Below are positions 50,927-59,842 of a stretch of DNA of 64,000 nt, one piece after another. Numbering within the stretch: the first letter of the stretch is position 1; each line of letters opens with the position of its first letter. The notes under the pieces were generated by a model, which saw only the letters and a program-made list of their open reading frames with translations, ran no database searches and was not told where the DNA came from. This stretch comes from Streptomyces spinosisporus (GTDB lineage Bacteria; Actinomycetota; Actinomycetes; Streptomycetales; Streptomycetaceae): the NCBI RefSeq assembly GCF_022698145.1, contig NZ_JALDAX010000002.1, positions 310,001 through 374,000 on the forward strand. The letters are read 5' to 3'. Both the position numbers and the translations under genes were made by a program.

Positions 50927-51426
50927 CGCACAAGGAGATCACGCCCAAGTTCCAGCCGGAGCTGACTCCGTCCGTGGAGGAACTGGAGGCGCAGGAACGG
51001 CACCTGGTCTTCAGCCAGTTCACCCACGAGGACGCCTGGGCGCTGGGTTCCCTGCTCGTGGAGCTGGCCCGGGAGCGCCAGGCGCCGGTCGCGATCGACA
51101 TCCACCGCGCGGGCCAGCAGCTCTTCCACGCGGCCCTCCCCGGCTCCACCCCCGACAACGACGCCTGGATCGCCCGCAAGCGCCGTGTGGTGGAGCGCTA
51201 CGGCTCCGCCTCCTACCTCGTGGGCGCCCGCTTCCGCGCCAAGGGCTCCACCTTCGAGGAGTCCTCCCGCCTCGACCCGGACCGCTACGCGGCCCACGGC
51301 GGCTCCTTCCCGATCAACGTCCTGGGCGTGGGCGTGATCGGCACGGTGACGGTCAGCGGCCTCCCCCAACTGGCCGACCACAGACTGGTGGTGGAGGCCT
51401 TGGAGACCTTCCTGGACAAGGCCTGA
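50923..51426 (+). CDS. UPF0303 / GlcG-HbpS-type small protein
   Basis: A 167-residue protein of the UPF0303 family (heme-degrading/HbpS-like fold). Recognisable stretches are QFTHEDAWALGSLLVELARE, PVAIDIHRAGQQLFH, PGSTPDNDAWIARKRRVVER and ALPGS. A role in heme binding is known for HbpS but not for this branch. It starts at GTG 50923, overlapping the dehydrogenase stop, so both are one operon. The LGVGVIGTVTVSGLPQLADH end matches the family. Confidence 0.82.
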   Translation: MTHKEITPKFQPELTPSVEELEAQERHLVFSQFTHEDAWALGSLLVELARERQAPVAIDIHRAGQQLFHAALPGSTPDNDAWIARKRRVVERYGSASYLVGARFRAKGSTFEESSRLDPDRYAAHGGSFPINVLGVGVIGTVTVSGLPQLADHRLVVEALETFLDKA

Positions 51427-51429
51427 CGG

Positions 51430-51512
51430 GAGCGCCCCGCCAGGGGCGCGGGGAACTGCGCGCGCAACCACGACGCACCCGCGGTCGCCAAGCACGCGCA
51501 GCCCCACCCCCT
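51430..51512. repeat. Streptomyces-type intergenic GC repeat with hairpin
   Basis: GCGCCCCGCCAGGGGCGCGG plus GGAACTGCGCGCG is a stretch I recall as a very common intergenic sequence in streptomycetes. GCGCCCC/GGGGCGC makes a stable hairpin. It lies between convergent gene ends and likely acts as a bidirectional terminator. Confidence 0.65.
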
Positions 51513-52370
51513 CTAGGCGTCCTTGAACTCCTGCCGCTGCCGCCCGAGCCCCTCGATCTCCAGCTCGACGACATCCCCGGCCCGCAGATACGGCTTCGGC
51601 TCGGGCGCCCCCATGGCAACCCCCGCCGGCGTCCCCGTGTTGATGACGTCCCCGGGGTACAGCGTCATGAACTGACTGACGTACCGCACGACCTCCCCCA
51701 CCGGAAAGATCTGCTCAGCCGTCGTCCCGTCCTGCTTCAACTCCCCGTTGACCCACAGCTTCAACGACAGATCCTGTGGATCGGCGACCTCGTCCGCCGT
51801 CACGAGCCACGGCCCCAGCGGATTGAACGTCTCGCAGTTCTTGCCCTTGTCCCAGGTGCCGCCGCGCTCGATCTGGAACTCCCGCTCGGACACGTCGTGC
51901 GCCACGGCGTATCCGGCGACATGGCCGAGCGCCGCCTGCGCCGACTCGACATACCGGGCCGTGCGCCCGATGACGACGGCGAGCTCGACCTCCCAGTCGG
52001 TCTTCCGCGACCCGCGGGGCACCAGCACCATGTCGTTCGGCCCGACCACCGTGTCCGCGGCCTTGAAGAAGATCACCGGCTCGGCGGGCGGCTCGGCGCC
52101 GGTCTCGCGCGCGTGGTCGTGGTAGTTCAGCCCGATGCACACGACCTTGCCGATCCGGGCGAGCGGCGGCCCGACGCGCAGCCCGGTCGCGTCCAGGGCG
52201 GGCAGCTCCCCCGCCTCGGCGGCCGTGCGGATCCGCTGCAGCGCCGCTTCGTCGGCGAGCAGCGCTCCGTCGATGTCCGGGACGACACCGGAGAGGTCCC
52301 GCAGAATCCCCTCGGCGTCGAGCAGCGCGGGCGTCTCCGCTCCGGCCGTACCGACTCGCAGCAGCTTCAT
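51513..52370 (-). CDS. Fumarylacetoacetate-hydrolase-family enzyme
   Basis: A 285-residue enzyme. ATG 52370 (MKLLRVG) lies eight bases after GGGAG and is preferred over ATG 52376. Metal-binding and catalytic motifs are VCIGLNYHDHARETG, PVIFFKAADTVVGP, DWEVELAVVIGRTARYV, GYAVAHDVSERE and GDVINTGTPAGV. The family includes hydrolases, hydratases and decarboxylases of 2-oxo acids, including sugar-acid pathways. With the Gfo/Idh dehydrogenase opposite it may act on an oxidised sugar, but that is inference. Confidence 0.9.
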   Translation of the reverse strand: MKLLRVGTAGAETPALLDAEGILRDLSGVVPDIDGALLADEAALQRIRTAAEAGELPALDATGLRVGPPLARIGKVVCIGLNYHDHARETGAEPPAEPVIFFKAADTVVGPNDMVLVPRGSRKTDWEVELAVVIGRTARYVESAQAALGHVAGYAVAHDVSEREFQIERGGTWDKGKNCETFNPLGPWLVTADEVADPQDLSLKLWVNGELKQDGTTAEQIFPVGEVVRYVSQFMTLYPGDVINTGTPAGVAMGAPEPKPYLRAGDVVELEIEGLGRQRQEFKDA

Positions 52371-52512
52371 GATCATGTCTCCCTCGATCGCGGGCGTCCG
52401 ACCGATGTGTGCAGCCATCGGAGGACTGGTCGATCCTCCAAGCTCGAAGTCCAGTCCGCAAGACCCGGTTCACGGACTGGACCCCCGCCTCGGCCCTACT
52501 GCCCTACCTGCC

Positions 52513-53229
52513 CTAGCGGTAGAGCACGGCCCGTTCGACCGCGGTCCACGTCGTGCTCGTCACCACGTACAGCGCGGCCGCCAGCGGTACGACGGCCACC
52601 GTGACGAGCGTGAAGAAGGACAGGTACGGCGCGACCCTGCCGATGGCCGCGGCGCCGGGAATCTGCTCCGGGCCGGCGTCGACGGCGGCGGTGGCCATGG
52701 TCTTCTTCGCGCGGAGGTAGTTGAAGGTGGCGACCGCCGCGACGATCGCGAAGAGCCCGAGGTACACGAGCCCGGCCGCCCCGAACACCCCGGCGCCGGA
52801 CAGGGCATCAGCCCATCGCCCGCCGAGCGGCGCGGCGAACAGGTGGTGGGTGAGCAGACCGTTGTGCTCCCCGCCGATCGTGGTGCTCGAGAACAGGTGG
52901 TAGAGCAGGAAGAACGCCGGCAGCTGGAGCAGTCCGGGCAGGCACCCGGACACCGGTGACACCTTCTCCTCGGCGTGCAGTTCCAGCAGGGCCTGCTGGA
53001 ACTTCTCGGGGTTGTTCCGGTGCCGGGTGCGCAGCTCGGTGATCTTCGGCTGCAGCGCGGTGCGGGCCTTCTGCCCGCGGGCCGCGGCCCGGGAGAGGGG
53101 ATGGACGAGGAGTCGTACGAGAGCGGTGAACAGGACGATCGCGGCGGCGGCCGCGGTGGCGCCGAACAGCGGCTGGATCAGCGTGGCGAGTTGCTCGACG
53201 AGATGAGCGAAGGCCGGAAAGACGGACAT
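52513..53229 (-). CDS. YidC/Oxa1-family membrane protein insertase, short paralogue
   Basis: A 238-residue membrane protein with the 60KD_IMP core. The first core helix has the groove arginine in AIVLFTALVRLLVHPLSRAA. A cytosolic charged loop (KITELRTRHRNNPEKFQQAL) follows, and then GCLPGLLQLPAFFLLYHLF. It lacks the long basic tail of the housekeeping YidC and does not sit beside rnpA/jag, so it is a second copy. It is followed by a DUF6412-like protein gene on the same strand's upstream side, a pairing I recall in streptomycetes. Confidence 0.85.
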   Translation of the reverse strand: MSVFPAFAHLVEQLATLIQPLFGATAAAAAIVLFTALVRLLVHPLSRAAARGQKARTALQPKITELRTRHRNNPEKFQQALLELHAEEKVSPVSGCLPGLLQLPAFFLLYHLFSSTTIGGEHNGLLTHHLFAAPLGGRWADALSGAGVFGAAGLVYLGLFAIVAAVATFNYLRAKKTMATAAVDAGPEQIPGAAAIGRVAPYLSFFTLVTVAVVPLAAALYVVTSTTWTAVERAVLYR

Positions 53230-53296
53230 GGTTGAGCCCTCCGAGGGTCATGCCGGAATGGGGTGAAGGCGGCATGACGACCCGCACGGGCACGGG

Positions 53297-53632
53297 TCAG
53301 GAGAGGTGCAGGGTGCCCTGTGCGACGGTCGTCGGGAGGGCGGATCCGGGGGCTCGGGGGCGGGTGCGGCCCCGGGCGTCGGGGTCGCGCTGCGGCAGGA
53401 AGGCCGTACGGCGGTCCCGGTCGCGCATCGCCGTCCGCACGCGTGTATGCGGCACCGCGGGCACGCAGCGTGCGGCGAGCAGGGCGCAGGCGGCGAGCGT
53501 GGCCCCGGCCGCTGCGGTCGCGGCGAGCGCGACGGTGGCGGTGAGGCTGCCGGTGTCGGCGAGCAGCACGGCCTGGAGGACGACGAGCAGCAGCAGGAGG
53601 GTGGGGCGCAGGGATGCCCGGTTGCGGATCAT
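53297..53632 (-). CDS. Small membrane protein, DUF6412-like
   Basis: A 111-residue protein starting at ATG 53632. Two hydrophobic helices (LRPTLLLLLVVLQAVLLA and TVALAATAAAGATLAACALL) are followed by a basic, Pro/Arg-rich cytosolic tail. The family name is recalled from the gene order with yidC. It probably forms a two-gene unit with the insertase 67 bases downstream. Confidence 0.7.
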   Translation of the reverse strand: MIRNRASLRPTLLLLLVVLQAVLLADTGSLTATVALAATAAAGATLAACALLAARCVPAVPHTRVRTAMRDRDRRTAFLPQRDPDARGRTRPRAPGSALPTTVAQGTLHLS

Positions 53633-53695
53633 GGCCCCTCCCACCCTCTTCTCGTACGAGCGCTCGTCCTGCTGTCGGTTATACAGGATCTGCCG

Positions 53696-54235
53696 CTATA
53701 CCGGATCAGCCGCGGCCGGCTGCTCGATGGGCTCCAGCAGCCGCTTCGGCTTGAGCAGGATCCGGCTGATCGGATCCGCCGGGTCCGGATCGAGGCCCGG
53801 GCCCGGCACCATGACGACGTCCTCGACGGGTACGGCGGTTGCACAGGTGGGGCATTCGCCGTACGTCCCCAGTTCGGTGCCGCAGACGGAGTGCTGGAAG
53901 GTGCGCAGGGGCGCCTCGCCGAAGTGCTCGCGGCCCCACAGGCCGAGGGAGCGCAGCGTGGGCCACAGGGCGATGCCGCGGTCGGTGATGACGTACTCGT
54001 CGCGCGGCGGCGACTCCTGGTACCGGCGCTTGTCGAGGATGCCCTCCGCGGTGAGCGTCTGCAGGCGGGCGGCGAGGACCGCGCGCGGGATGCCGAGGTG
54101 GACGAGGAAGTCGTTGTAGCGCCGCACGCCGTAGAGCGCGTCGCGGATGACGAGCAGCGTCCAGCGCTCGCCGACGACCTCCAGCGCGCGGGCGATGGAG
54201 CACTCCTGTGTCGCGTAGTCCCTGCCCAGTGCCAT
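53696..54235 (-). CDS. HxlR-family winged-helix regulator
   Basis: A 179-residue regulator from ATG 54235 (MALGRDYATQECSIARALEV); ATG 54253 would add six residues. The HxlR core is VVGERWTLLVIRDALYGVRR, YNDFLVHLGIPRAVLAARL and TAEGILDKRRYQE. The C-terminal part has a CGTELGTYGECPTC cysteine set that could bind zinc, an addition to the standard HxlR length. It is divergent from an MFS exporter gene and probably represses it through the inverted repeat at 54268-54325. Confidence 0.9.
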   Translation of the reverse strand: MALGRDYATQECSIARALEVVGERWTLLVIRDALYGVRRYNDFLVHLGIPRAVLAARLQTLTAEGILDKRRYQESPPRDEYVITDRGIALWPTLRSLGLWGREHFGEAPLRTFQHSVCGTELGTYGECPTCATAVPVEDVVMVPGPGLDPDPADPISRILLKPKRLLEPIEQPAAADPV

Positions 54236-54267
54236 GCCGTCCACTGTAACCATTTCCGAGAAGCTGA

Positions 54268-54325
54268 TTCAATGAATGAACCTAGGGTGCTAGGGTGGGC
54301 GGCATGCCTAGGTTCAATGAACGAA
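54268..54325. promoter_or_regulatory. Extended inverted repeat between HxlR and MFS genes
   Basis: TTCAATGAATGAACCTAGG (54268-54286) faces CCTAGGTTCAATGAACGAA (54307-54325). TGAACCTAGG/CCTAGGTTCA is a perfect ten-base inverted repeat with a 20-base spacer, and each half holds a TTCAATGAA unit. The right half lies inside the first codons of the MFS gene. Confidence 0.75.
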
Positions 54326-55740
54326 CTCTCACGGAGGTCGACGCCACGCGCGCGTCGCCCGCGCAGCCCGCTCAGACGCCCGGGCACGCTCGCGCCACCC
54401 TCGCCCTGACCAGCGCGGCCACGGCCGTGACGCTGATGACGTACACCGCCCCGATGGTCACGCTCCCGGACACCGCGGCGGCCCTGCACACCTCGGTCTC
54501 CGCGCAGGCCTGGCTGCTCAACGGCACCCCGCTGGGTCTGGCCGCGCTGCTCCTGGTGGCCGGCAGCCTCGCCGACGACTACGGACGCCGCCGCATCTTC
54601 CTGACGGGCACCCTCGTCCTCGGCATCACCACGGCCCTCGGCGCCCTCGCCTCGTCCACCTGGCTGTTCACACTGGCCCGGATCGCGCAGGGCGCGGCGA
54701 GCGCGGCGATCCTCGCGAGCAGCCTGGGGCTGATCGTCCATGCGTTCCCCACGCCCCGCGGCCGGCTGCACGCGACGGGTGTGTGGGGTGCGTTCGTCAG
54801 CGGCGGCATCGCGGTGGGCCCCCTCGTGGCGGGCGCGTTCCCCGACTGGCGCGTGGCCTACGGCGTGTTGGGCGCGGCGGCGCTGCTGGTGGCGGCGCTC
54901 GGCACCCGCGGTCTGACGGAGTCCCGTTCGCCGAGGGGCGGCCGCCCGGACGTGCTCGGCGCGCTGACCTTCGGACTGGCCCTGGTCGCGCTGGTCGCCG
55001 CCCTGACCCTGGGCCGGGACGGCTGGCTGCGCCCGCAGGTGGGCCTGCTGCTGGTGGCGACCGTGGCGTTGATGGCGGTCTTCACCCTGGTGGAGCGCCG
55101 CACGGCGACACCGATGATCGACCTCGGCCTGCTGCGCCGCCCCCGCTTCCTGGCGTCCTCCGCGGGCGGCCTGTTCACGGGCCTGGCGGTGATCGGCACG
55201 TTCAGCTTCCTGCCGGCCATGCTCCAGCAGACGCTCGGCCTGAGCGCGATGGACACGGCCTGGCTGTTCCTCCTGTGGTCGGGCCTGTCCTTCACGGTGG
55301 CACTGCAGGCCAAGCGGCTGTCCGGCCGCGTCTCCCCGCGTGACCAACTCGCCGTCGGCTTCGCCCTCCACGCGGTCGGCGTGCTCACCATGCTCGGCGC
55401 GCTCGACGCCCACTCCTGGCACCGGCTCCTGCCCGGCCTGATCGTCGCCGGCACCGGCAGCGGCCTGCTGAACGCCGCCCTGCCCCTGCTGTCGGTGGAG
55501 TCGGTCCCGGCCGCCCGCGCCGCCATGGGCTCCGGCGCCCAGCAGACCTTCCGCTACATCGGCTCCTGCGCGGGCGTCGCCCTGACCATCGCCATCGCGA
55601 CGTCGTCGGGCAGCGGACTGGCTCACGGCGCCGACCTGGCGCTGGCGGTCTCGGCGGGCCTCGCGGCGGTGGCGGCCGCGGCCGTGCTGGCACTGCGCTC
55701 GTCGTCGGCCTCGTCGTCGGCTTCGTCATCGGCCTCGTAA
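54304..55740 (+). CDS. MFS multidrug-type exporter
   Basis: A 478-residue transporter from ATG 54304 with about 14 membrane segments (EmrB/QacA size). Motif A is GSLADDYGRRRIFLTG, motif C-like GAFVSGGIAVGPLVAG is in TM5. It probably exports a drug or toxic metabolite by proton antiport. The N-terminal codons MPRFNERTL overlap the proposed HxlR operator. The C-terminus ends in a simple SSSASSSASSSAS stretch from a short DNA repeat. Regulation by the divergent HxlR protein is inferred. Confidence 0.9.
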   Translation: MPRFNERTLTEVDATRASPAQPAQTPGHARATLALTSAATAVTLMTYTAPMVTLPDTAAALHTSVSAQAWLLNGTPLGLAALLLVAGSLADDYGRRRIFLTGTLVLGITTALGALASSTWLFTLARIAQGAASAAILASSLGLIVHAFPTPRGRLHATGVWGAFVSGGIAVGPLVAGAFPDWRVAYGVLGAAALLVAALGTRGLTESRSPRGGRPDVLGALTFGLALVALVAALTLGRDGWLRPQVGLLLVATVALMAVFTLVERRTATPMIDLGLLRRPRFLASSAGGLFTGLAVIGTFSFLPAMLQQTLGLSAMDTAWLFLLWSGLSFTVALQAKRLSGRVSPRDQLAVGFALHAVGVLTMLGALDAHSWHRLLPGLIVAGTGSGLLNAALPLLSVESVPAARAAMGSGAQQTFRYIGSCAGVALTIAIATSSGSGLAHGADLALAVSAGLAAVAAAAVLALRSSSASSSASSSAS

Positions 55741-55862
55741 GGCGTCTCCCCCCGGCCCGCCCGCCGCGCGCATCCGTATGAAACATTTCCCCGGCCCCAC
55801 CGCATCAATGAAGTGAGAGCGGATGCGCGGGGCCGGGCGCGGTGCCGTGAGTTGGGGGAGAG

Positions 55863-56375
55863 ATGCGACAGGTGCGGGCGGACGAGTACGCGGAGTTCGC
55901 CGCGGTGCGTGCCGGGCATCTGTACCGGTCCGCCTGTCTGCTGACCGCCGGGGACACGCATCTGGCCGAGGATCTCGTGCAGGAGACGCTCGGGCGGCTC
56001 TACGTCAACTGGCGGCGGGTGTCCCGGGTGGGCAACCCGGCGGGGTACGCGCAGACCGTTCTCATGCGTACGTTTCTCGCCCATCAGCGCCGGCTCAGCA
56101 GCACCGAGCGGGCCATGGACGTGCTGCCCGAACTGCCCGACGACGGCGCCGGCCGTGACATGCCGCTGCGGCTGACGCTGCTGCAGGCCCTGGCACGGCT
56201 GCCCGCCAAGGACCGGGCTGTGGTCGTCCTGCGGTACTGGGAGGACCGCTCCGTCGAGGAGACCGCCCAGGTCATGAACGTCAGTTCGGCCGCCGTGCGC
56301 ACCCGCTGCACCCGTGCTCTCGGGCGGCTGCGGGAGCTGCTCGGCGAGGACCTCGGCGAGTACGCGCGCCCCTGA
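55863..56375 (+). CDS. ECF sigma factor, SigE-like family (SigE70 type)
   Basis: A 170-residue sigma factor. ATG 55863 lies after GGGGGAG. Region 2 has LYRSACLLTAGDTHLAEDLV and QETLGRLYVNWRRVSRVGNP; region 4 has ALARLPAKDRAVVVLRYWED and RSVEETAQVMNVSSAAVRTR. Such factors typically answer to an adjacent membrane protein. The gene is followed after 43 bases by such a candidate. Confidence 0.92.
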   Translation: MRQVRADEYAEFAAVRAGHLYRSACLLTAGDTHLAEDLVQETLGRLYVNWRRVSRVGNPAGYAQTVLMRTFLAHQRRLSSTERAMDVLPELPDDGAGRDMPLRLTLLQALARLPAKDRAVVVLRYWEDRSVEETAQVMNVSSAAVRTRCTRALGRLRELLGEDLGEYARP

Positions 56376-56418
56376 ACACGCCTTTGTACGTCGTCCTTTC
56401 GCGAAACGGTGGTCCGTC

Positions 56419-57705
56419 ATGCCCTTGGAACAGCACAGCGATCCCTTCGAGGAACGGCTCTCGGCCGGTCTGCGCGACGCCGCCGGCTGCTTCGAGACCG
56501 ACCGGGCCGCGCTCGTGACCGCGGGAGCGGTGCGCGGGCGGCGGCGTCTGCTGCTGCGCCGGCGGGCCGCCGTGGCCGGCGGGGCGGCGGGCATCGCGCT
56601 CGTCGGGGTGGGCGGGGCGCTGCTGCTGCCCGCCGGCGACGGGGGCTCCCGCGAGGGCCGCGGCGACCGGTCCTCCGTGGCCGCCGCCACACACGCCTCC
56701 GCGTCCGCATCCGCCCCGGCGTCCACGACCCCCGTCTCCGGCGACGCGTTGATCCGTACGCTCGAAAAGCTGCTCCCCGACGGCAGGTTCAGCGGTGCGG
56801 AGGCGCGGGGCACGGACGAGAAGCCGGGGCCGTACGCGCATGTCGTGTTCGACGACGGCAAGGGCGCGGCGGCTGTGGGCGTGAGCCTCGGCCGCGTCGA
56901 GCCGGGCAGCAAGGAGGCCAAGCAGGTCACCGAGTGCCCCGGCAAGGCGTACGCCCACTACGACGCCTGCACCACGAGCAGACTGGCGGACGGCTCCGTC
57001 GCCATGGTGCTGCAGGGCTACGAGTATCCGGACCGCCGGGTGGACACCAAGTGGTGGAACGCCGAGCTCGTCACCCCGCGGGGCCACCACGTCAGCGTCA
57101 GCGAGTGGAACGCCGCGGCCGAGAAGGACGCGCCCGTCACCCGCCCCCAACCACCCCTGTCTCCCGCCCAGTTGAGGAAACTGGCCGCCGCGACCGCCTG
57201 GCGGGACGCGATCGACACGATCCCCGCCGAGCCGGACAGGCCGACCGCGGACCCGACCGGTGCCGCGCCGAGCGTGAGCGAGCCCGTCGCCGCCGTACCG
57301 GTCGCGCCCACCCTGAAGTCCCTGCTGCCGAAGGGCCTCACCGTCCTTGAGGACAGCGGCCGGGACAGCGGGTTCGGGTATGTCGTCGCCGACGACGGCA
57401 AGGGCAGAAGCCTGGTGCAGGTCAACGTCCAGGGCGGGATGCAGGACGTCGCGGGCGAGCTCTTCGGGGCGGATGCCGAGACCCTGTCCGACGGCACGAA
57501 GGTCGCCGTGCAGCAGGGCCCCGGCGAGAAGGGCGGCGCGGGCGTGGTGATGTGGACCGTCGACACCCTGCGGACCGACGGGACACGGGTCGTGATCAGT
57601 GCCTTCAACTCCGGGGCCCAGGACACCGCCGCGACCCGCAAGACCCCCGCCCTGTCCGTCGGGCAGCTGAGGGCGATCGCCCTCAGCCCCAAGTGGTTGC
57701 TGTAG
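56419..57705 (+). CDS. Membrane protein with duplicated extracellular domain, putative anti-sigma/sensor
   Basis: A 428-residue single-pass protein from ATG 56419. The cytosolic N-terminus (1-55) includes DPFEERLSAGLRDAAGCFET, as in other proteins encoded next to ECF factors. A basic patch RGRRRLLLRRR precedes the membrane helix (about 52-72). Outside lie two related domains, about 108-275 and 295-428. Both begin LxxLLPxG and share (F/Y)xxVxxDDGKG and LSxxQLRxxA endings. It probably controls the ECF factor upstream, but no zinc HRxxC anti-sigma motif is seen. Confidence 0.8.
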   Translation: MPLEQHSDPFEERLSAGLRDAAGCFETDRAALVTAGAVRGRRRLLLRRRAAVAGGAAGIALVGVGGALLLPAGDGGSREGRGDRSSVAAATHASASASAPASTTPVSGDALIRTLEKLLPDGRFSGAEARGTDEKPGPYAHVVFDDGKGAAAVGVSLGRVEPGSKEAKQVTECPGKAYAHYDACTTSRLADGSVAMVLQGYEYPDRRVDTKWWNAELVTPRGHHVSVSEWNAAAEKDAPVTRPQPPLSPAQLRKLAAATAWRDAIDTIPAEPDRPTADPTGAAPSVSEPVAAVPVAPTLKSLLPKGLTVLEDSGRDSGFGYVVADDGKGRSLVQVNVQGGMQDVAGELFGADAETLSDGTKVAVQQGPGEKGGAGVVMWTVDTLRTDGTRVVISAFNSGAQDTAATRKTPALSVGQLRAIALSPKWLL

Positions 57706-57726
57706 GTCGGGCAGGCCCCGGCCCTG

Positions 57727-59049
57727 TCAGAAGAAGTCCGCCCACGGCTGGTCCCAGATCTGCTTCACGCACAGCACCAGGAACAGCAGCCCCGCGAGCG
57801 CGAGCATGCCGTTGCTCAGCATCCCGTTGCGCCACTCGCGGGGCGTACGGGCGGAGTTGAGGAGCCAGATCAGGGTCAGGGCGAGGAAGGGCATGAACGC
57901 CGCGCCCAGCACGCCGTAGATGATGATCAGGCGGAAGGGCTCGCCCTGGAAGAGCAGCACGATCGGCGGGAGGGTGAGCCACAGCAGATAGGCGCGGAAC
58001 GGCCACGACCGCTCCCGCTCGCCCGACGCCACCTCGGTGCCGGTCGCCGCCTCACGGCCGCGGTAGCGCGCCACGAAGTCGGCGAACATCAGGCTCACGC
58101 CGTGCCAGACGCCGATCAGCGAGGTGAACGACGTGGCGAAGAAGCCGATCAGGAAGAACTTCGCGGTCGCCGAGCCGTACTCCCGCTCCAGGATGTCGCC
58201 GAGCTGGATCAGCCCCTTGTCGCCGCTGGCGATGGCCACGTTCGCCGAGTGCAGCAGCTCCGCGCCGACGAAGAGCATGGCGACGACGAAGATGCCGGTC
58301 GTCAGGTACGCGACGCGGTTGTCGAGCCGCATCACCTTCATCCAGCCGGAGTCGGTCCAGCCCTTGGCGTTGACCCAGTAGCCGTACGCGGCCAGGGTGA
58401 TGGTGCCGCCGACGCCGCCGATCAGGCCCAGGGTGTTGAGGACGGAGTCCTTCTCGTCCGGCAGCACCGGGAGCAGACCCGCGAAGGCGTCGCCGAGGTT
58501 CGGCGCGACCCGGACCGCCAGGTACACCGTCACCACGAACATGACGCCCACCAGGACCGTCATGACCTTCTCGAAGACGGCGTACTTGTTGAACCAGACG
58601 AAGACCAGGCCGACCAGTCCGCACGCGATGGCCCACGCCTCCAGGGACATCACGTCGGGGAACAGGGCCTGCAAGGGCAACGCGCTCGACGACATCGCCG
58701 CCGCGCCGTAGACGAAGCCCCAGATGACGACGTAGACGACGAAGAAGTACGTCGTCCAGCGGCCGAGGCTCGCCCAGCCGTCGAAGAGGGTGCGGCCGGT
58801 GGCGAGGTGCCAGCGGCCGGCCGCCTCGGCGAGGGAGATCTTGACCAGGCAGCCGACGACGGCCGCCCAGAGCAGGGTGTAGCCGAAGTTGCTGCCCGCG
58901 ATGAGTGTGGCCACCAGGTCGCCGGCGCCGACGCCGGTCGCGGCGACCACGATGCCGGGGCCGATGTAGCGCCAGCTCGATCTGTGGGGGGTTCGGTCGG
59001 TGTCGGTGGGTGCCTCGGTGTGCGTGGGGTTTCCCGTGGTGTCCGCCAT
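57727..59049 (-). CDS. Nramp-fold transporter lacking canonical metal-binding motifs
   Basis: A 440-residue membrane protein with about 11 membrane segments, from ATG 59049. Its first helix WRYIGPGIVVAATGVGAGDL aligns with Nramp TM1, but the metal-binding DPGN is replaced by GAGD. The TM6 MPH motif is absent: the region reads LIGGVGGTITLAAYGYW. It is therefore an Nramp relative of unknown cargo rather than a proven Mn/Fe transporter. It converges with the sigma-associated membrane gene, 21 bases away. Confidence 0.85.
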   Translation of the reverse strand: MADTTGNPTHTEAPTDTDRTPHRSSWRYIGPGIVVAATGVGAGDLVATLIAGSNFGYTLLWAAVVGCLVKISLAEAAGRWHLATGRTLFDGWASLGRWTTYFFVVYVVIWGFVYGAAAMSSSALPLQALFPDVMSLEAWAIACGLVGLVFVWFNKYAVFEKVMTVLVGVMFVVTVYLAVRVAPNLGDAFAGLLPVLPDEKDSVLNTLGLIGGVGGTITLAAYGYWVNAKGWTDSGWMKVMRLDNRVAYLTTGIFVVAMLFVGAELLHSANVAIASGDKGLIQLGDILEREYGSATAKFFLIGFFATSFTSLIGVWHGVSLMFADFVARYRGREAATGTEVASGERERSWPFRAYLLWLTLPPIVLLFQGEPFRLIIIYGVLGAAFMPFLALTLIWLLNSARTPREWRNGMLSNGMLALAGLLFLVLCVKQIWDQPWADFF

Positions 59050-59095
59050 GACGGTCAAGAAACCGCAAAGCTACCGAAGGGACAAGAGGGCGGGG

Positions 59096-59749
59096 TCAGT
59101 CCGTGCTCTTGTTCTCCGCTTCGGCGCTCTCCGCCACCGTGTCCTCCACGTTCTCCACGTCCTCCGCGCCCTCCACGTCCTCCGCGCCGTCCTGGTCCTC
59201 TTCGTCCTCCGCGCCGTCTTCGAAGTAGGCATCGAGGACCGCGTCCAGTTCGGACTCCCACTCGGCGAAGCGGGACCTGGACGTCGCCTCGATCTCGATC
59301 GGGTACCAGCGGCGGTCGGAGGTGTGGACCGTGATCGTGAACCGCTTGCCGAAGCGCGGGGACTCGGTCTCCACGGCGCCGATCTCGTCCCAGCGGAACT
59401 CGCACTCCTGGTCGTCCAGGGCGAGCCGTACCCCTCGGTGGTCGGCGACGATCTTCGCGCGGCGGTCGGCGGCCTCGAAGACGGGGCCTTCGGGGGCCTC
59501 CTCCTCGTCGTCCGCAGCCGCCTCCGGCTCCCCGGCACCCTCGTCGGATCCGGGCGCGGCGGAATCCTGCGCCGTGCCGGACGCGCCGTCCGACTCCTCG
59601 GAGACGGCCTCGGCGTCCTGTGCCGCGCCCTCCTCCGGCTGCTCGGACACGGGTGGGGTGAGCCCGGGGATGAAGGCCGGGTCGAATCCGGCACCCGTCA
59701 CGGGCTCGCCCTTCAGGGGCTGGCTGCTCGATCCTATGCGCTGCTCCAC
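59096..59749 (-). CDS. Hypothetical acidic protein with a PH-like central domain
   Basis: About 217 residues from GTG 59749. Residues 30-95 are acidic and Ala/Glu/Ser-rich. A compact domain follows (about 100-175: KIVADHRGVRLALDDQECEF, RWDEIGAVETESPRFGKRFT) with the strand pattern of small PH-like proteins. The last 45 residues are an acidic tail with repeated AEDVE units. No function is recognised. It is encoded 46 bases upstream of the Nramp-like gene. Confidence 0.7.
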   Translation of the reverse strand: MEQRIGSSSQPLKGEPVTGAGFDPAFIPGLTPPVSEQPEEGAAQDAEAVSEESDGASGTAQDSAAPGSDEGAGEPEAAADDEEEAPEGPVFEAADRRAKIVADHRGVRLALDDQECEFRWDEIGAVETESPRFGKRFTITVHTSDRRWYPIEIEATSRSRFAEWESELDAVLDAYFEDGAEDEEDQDGAEDVEGAEDVENVEDTVAESAEAENKSTD

Positions 59750-59842
59750 AGCGGGCAGTATGGTCGAAGATCCTGTGCGGGACACAGCCGGCCCCAACTT
59801 CGTTATGAGACGCCTACATGCGGGCGCCGCACGTACGGGCGC

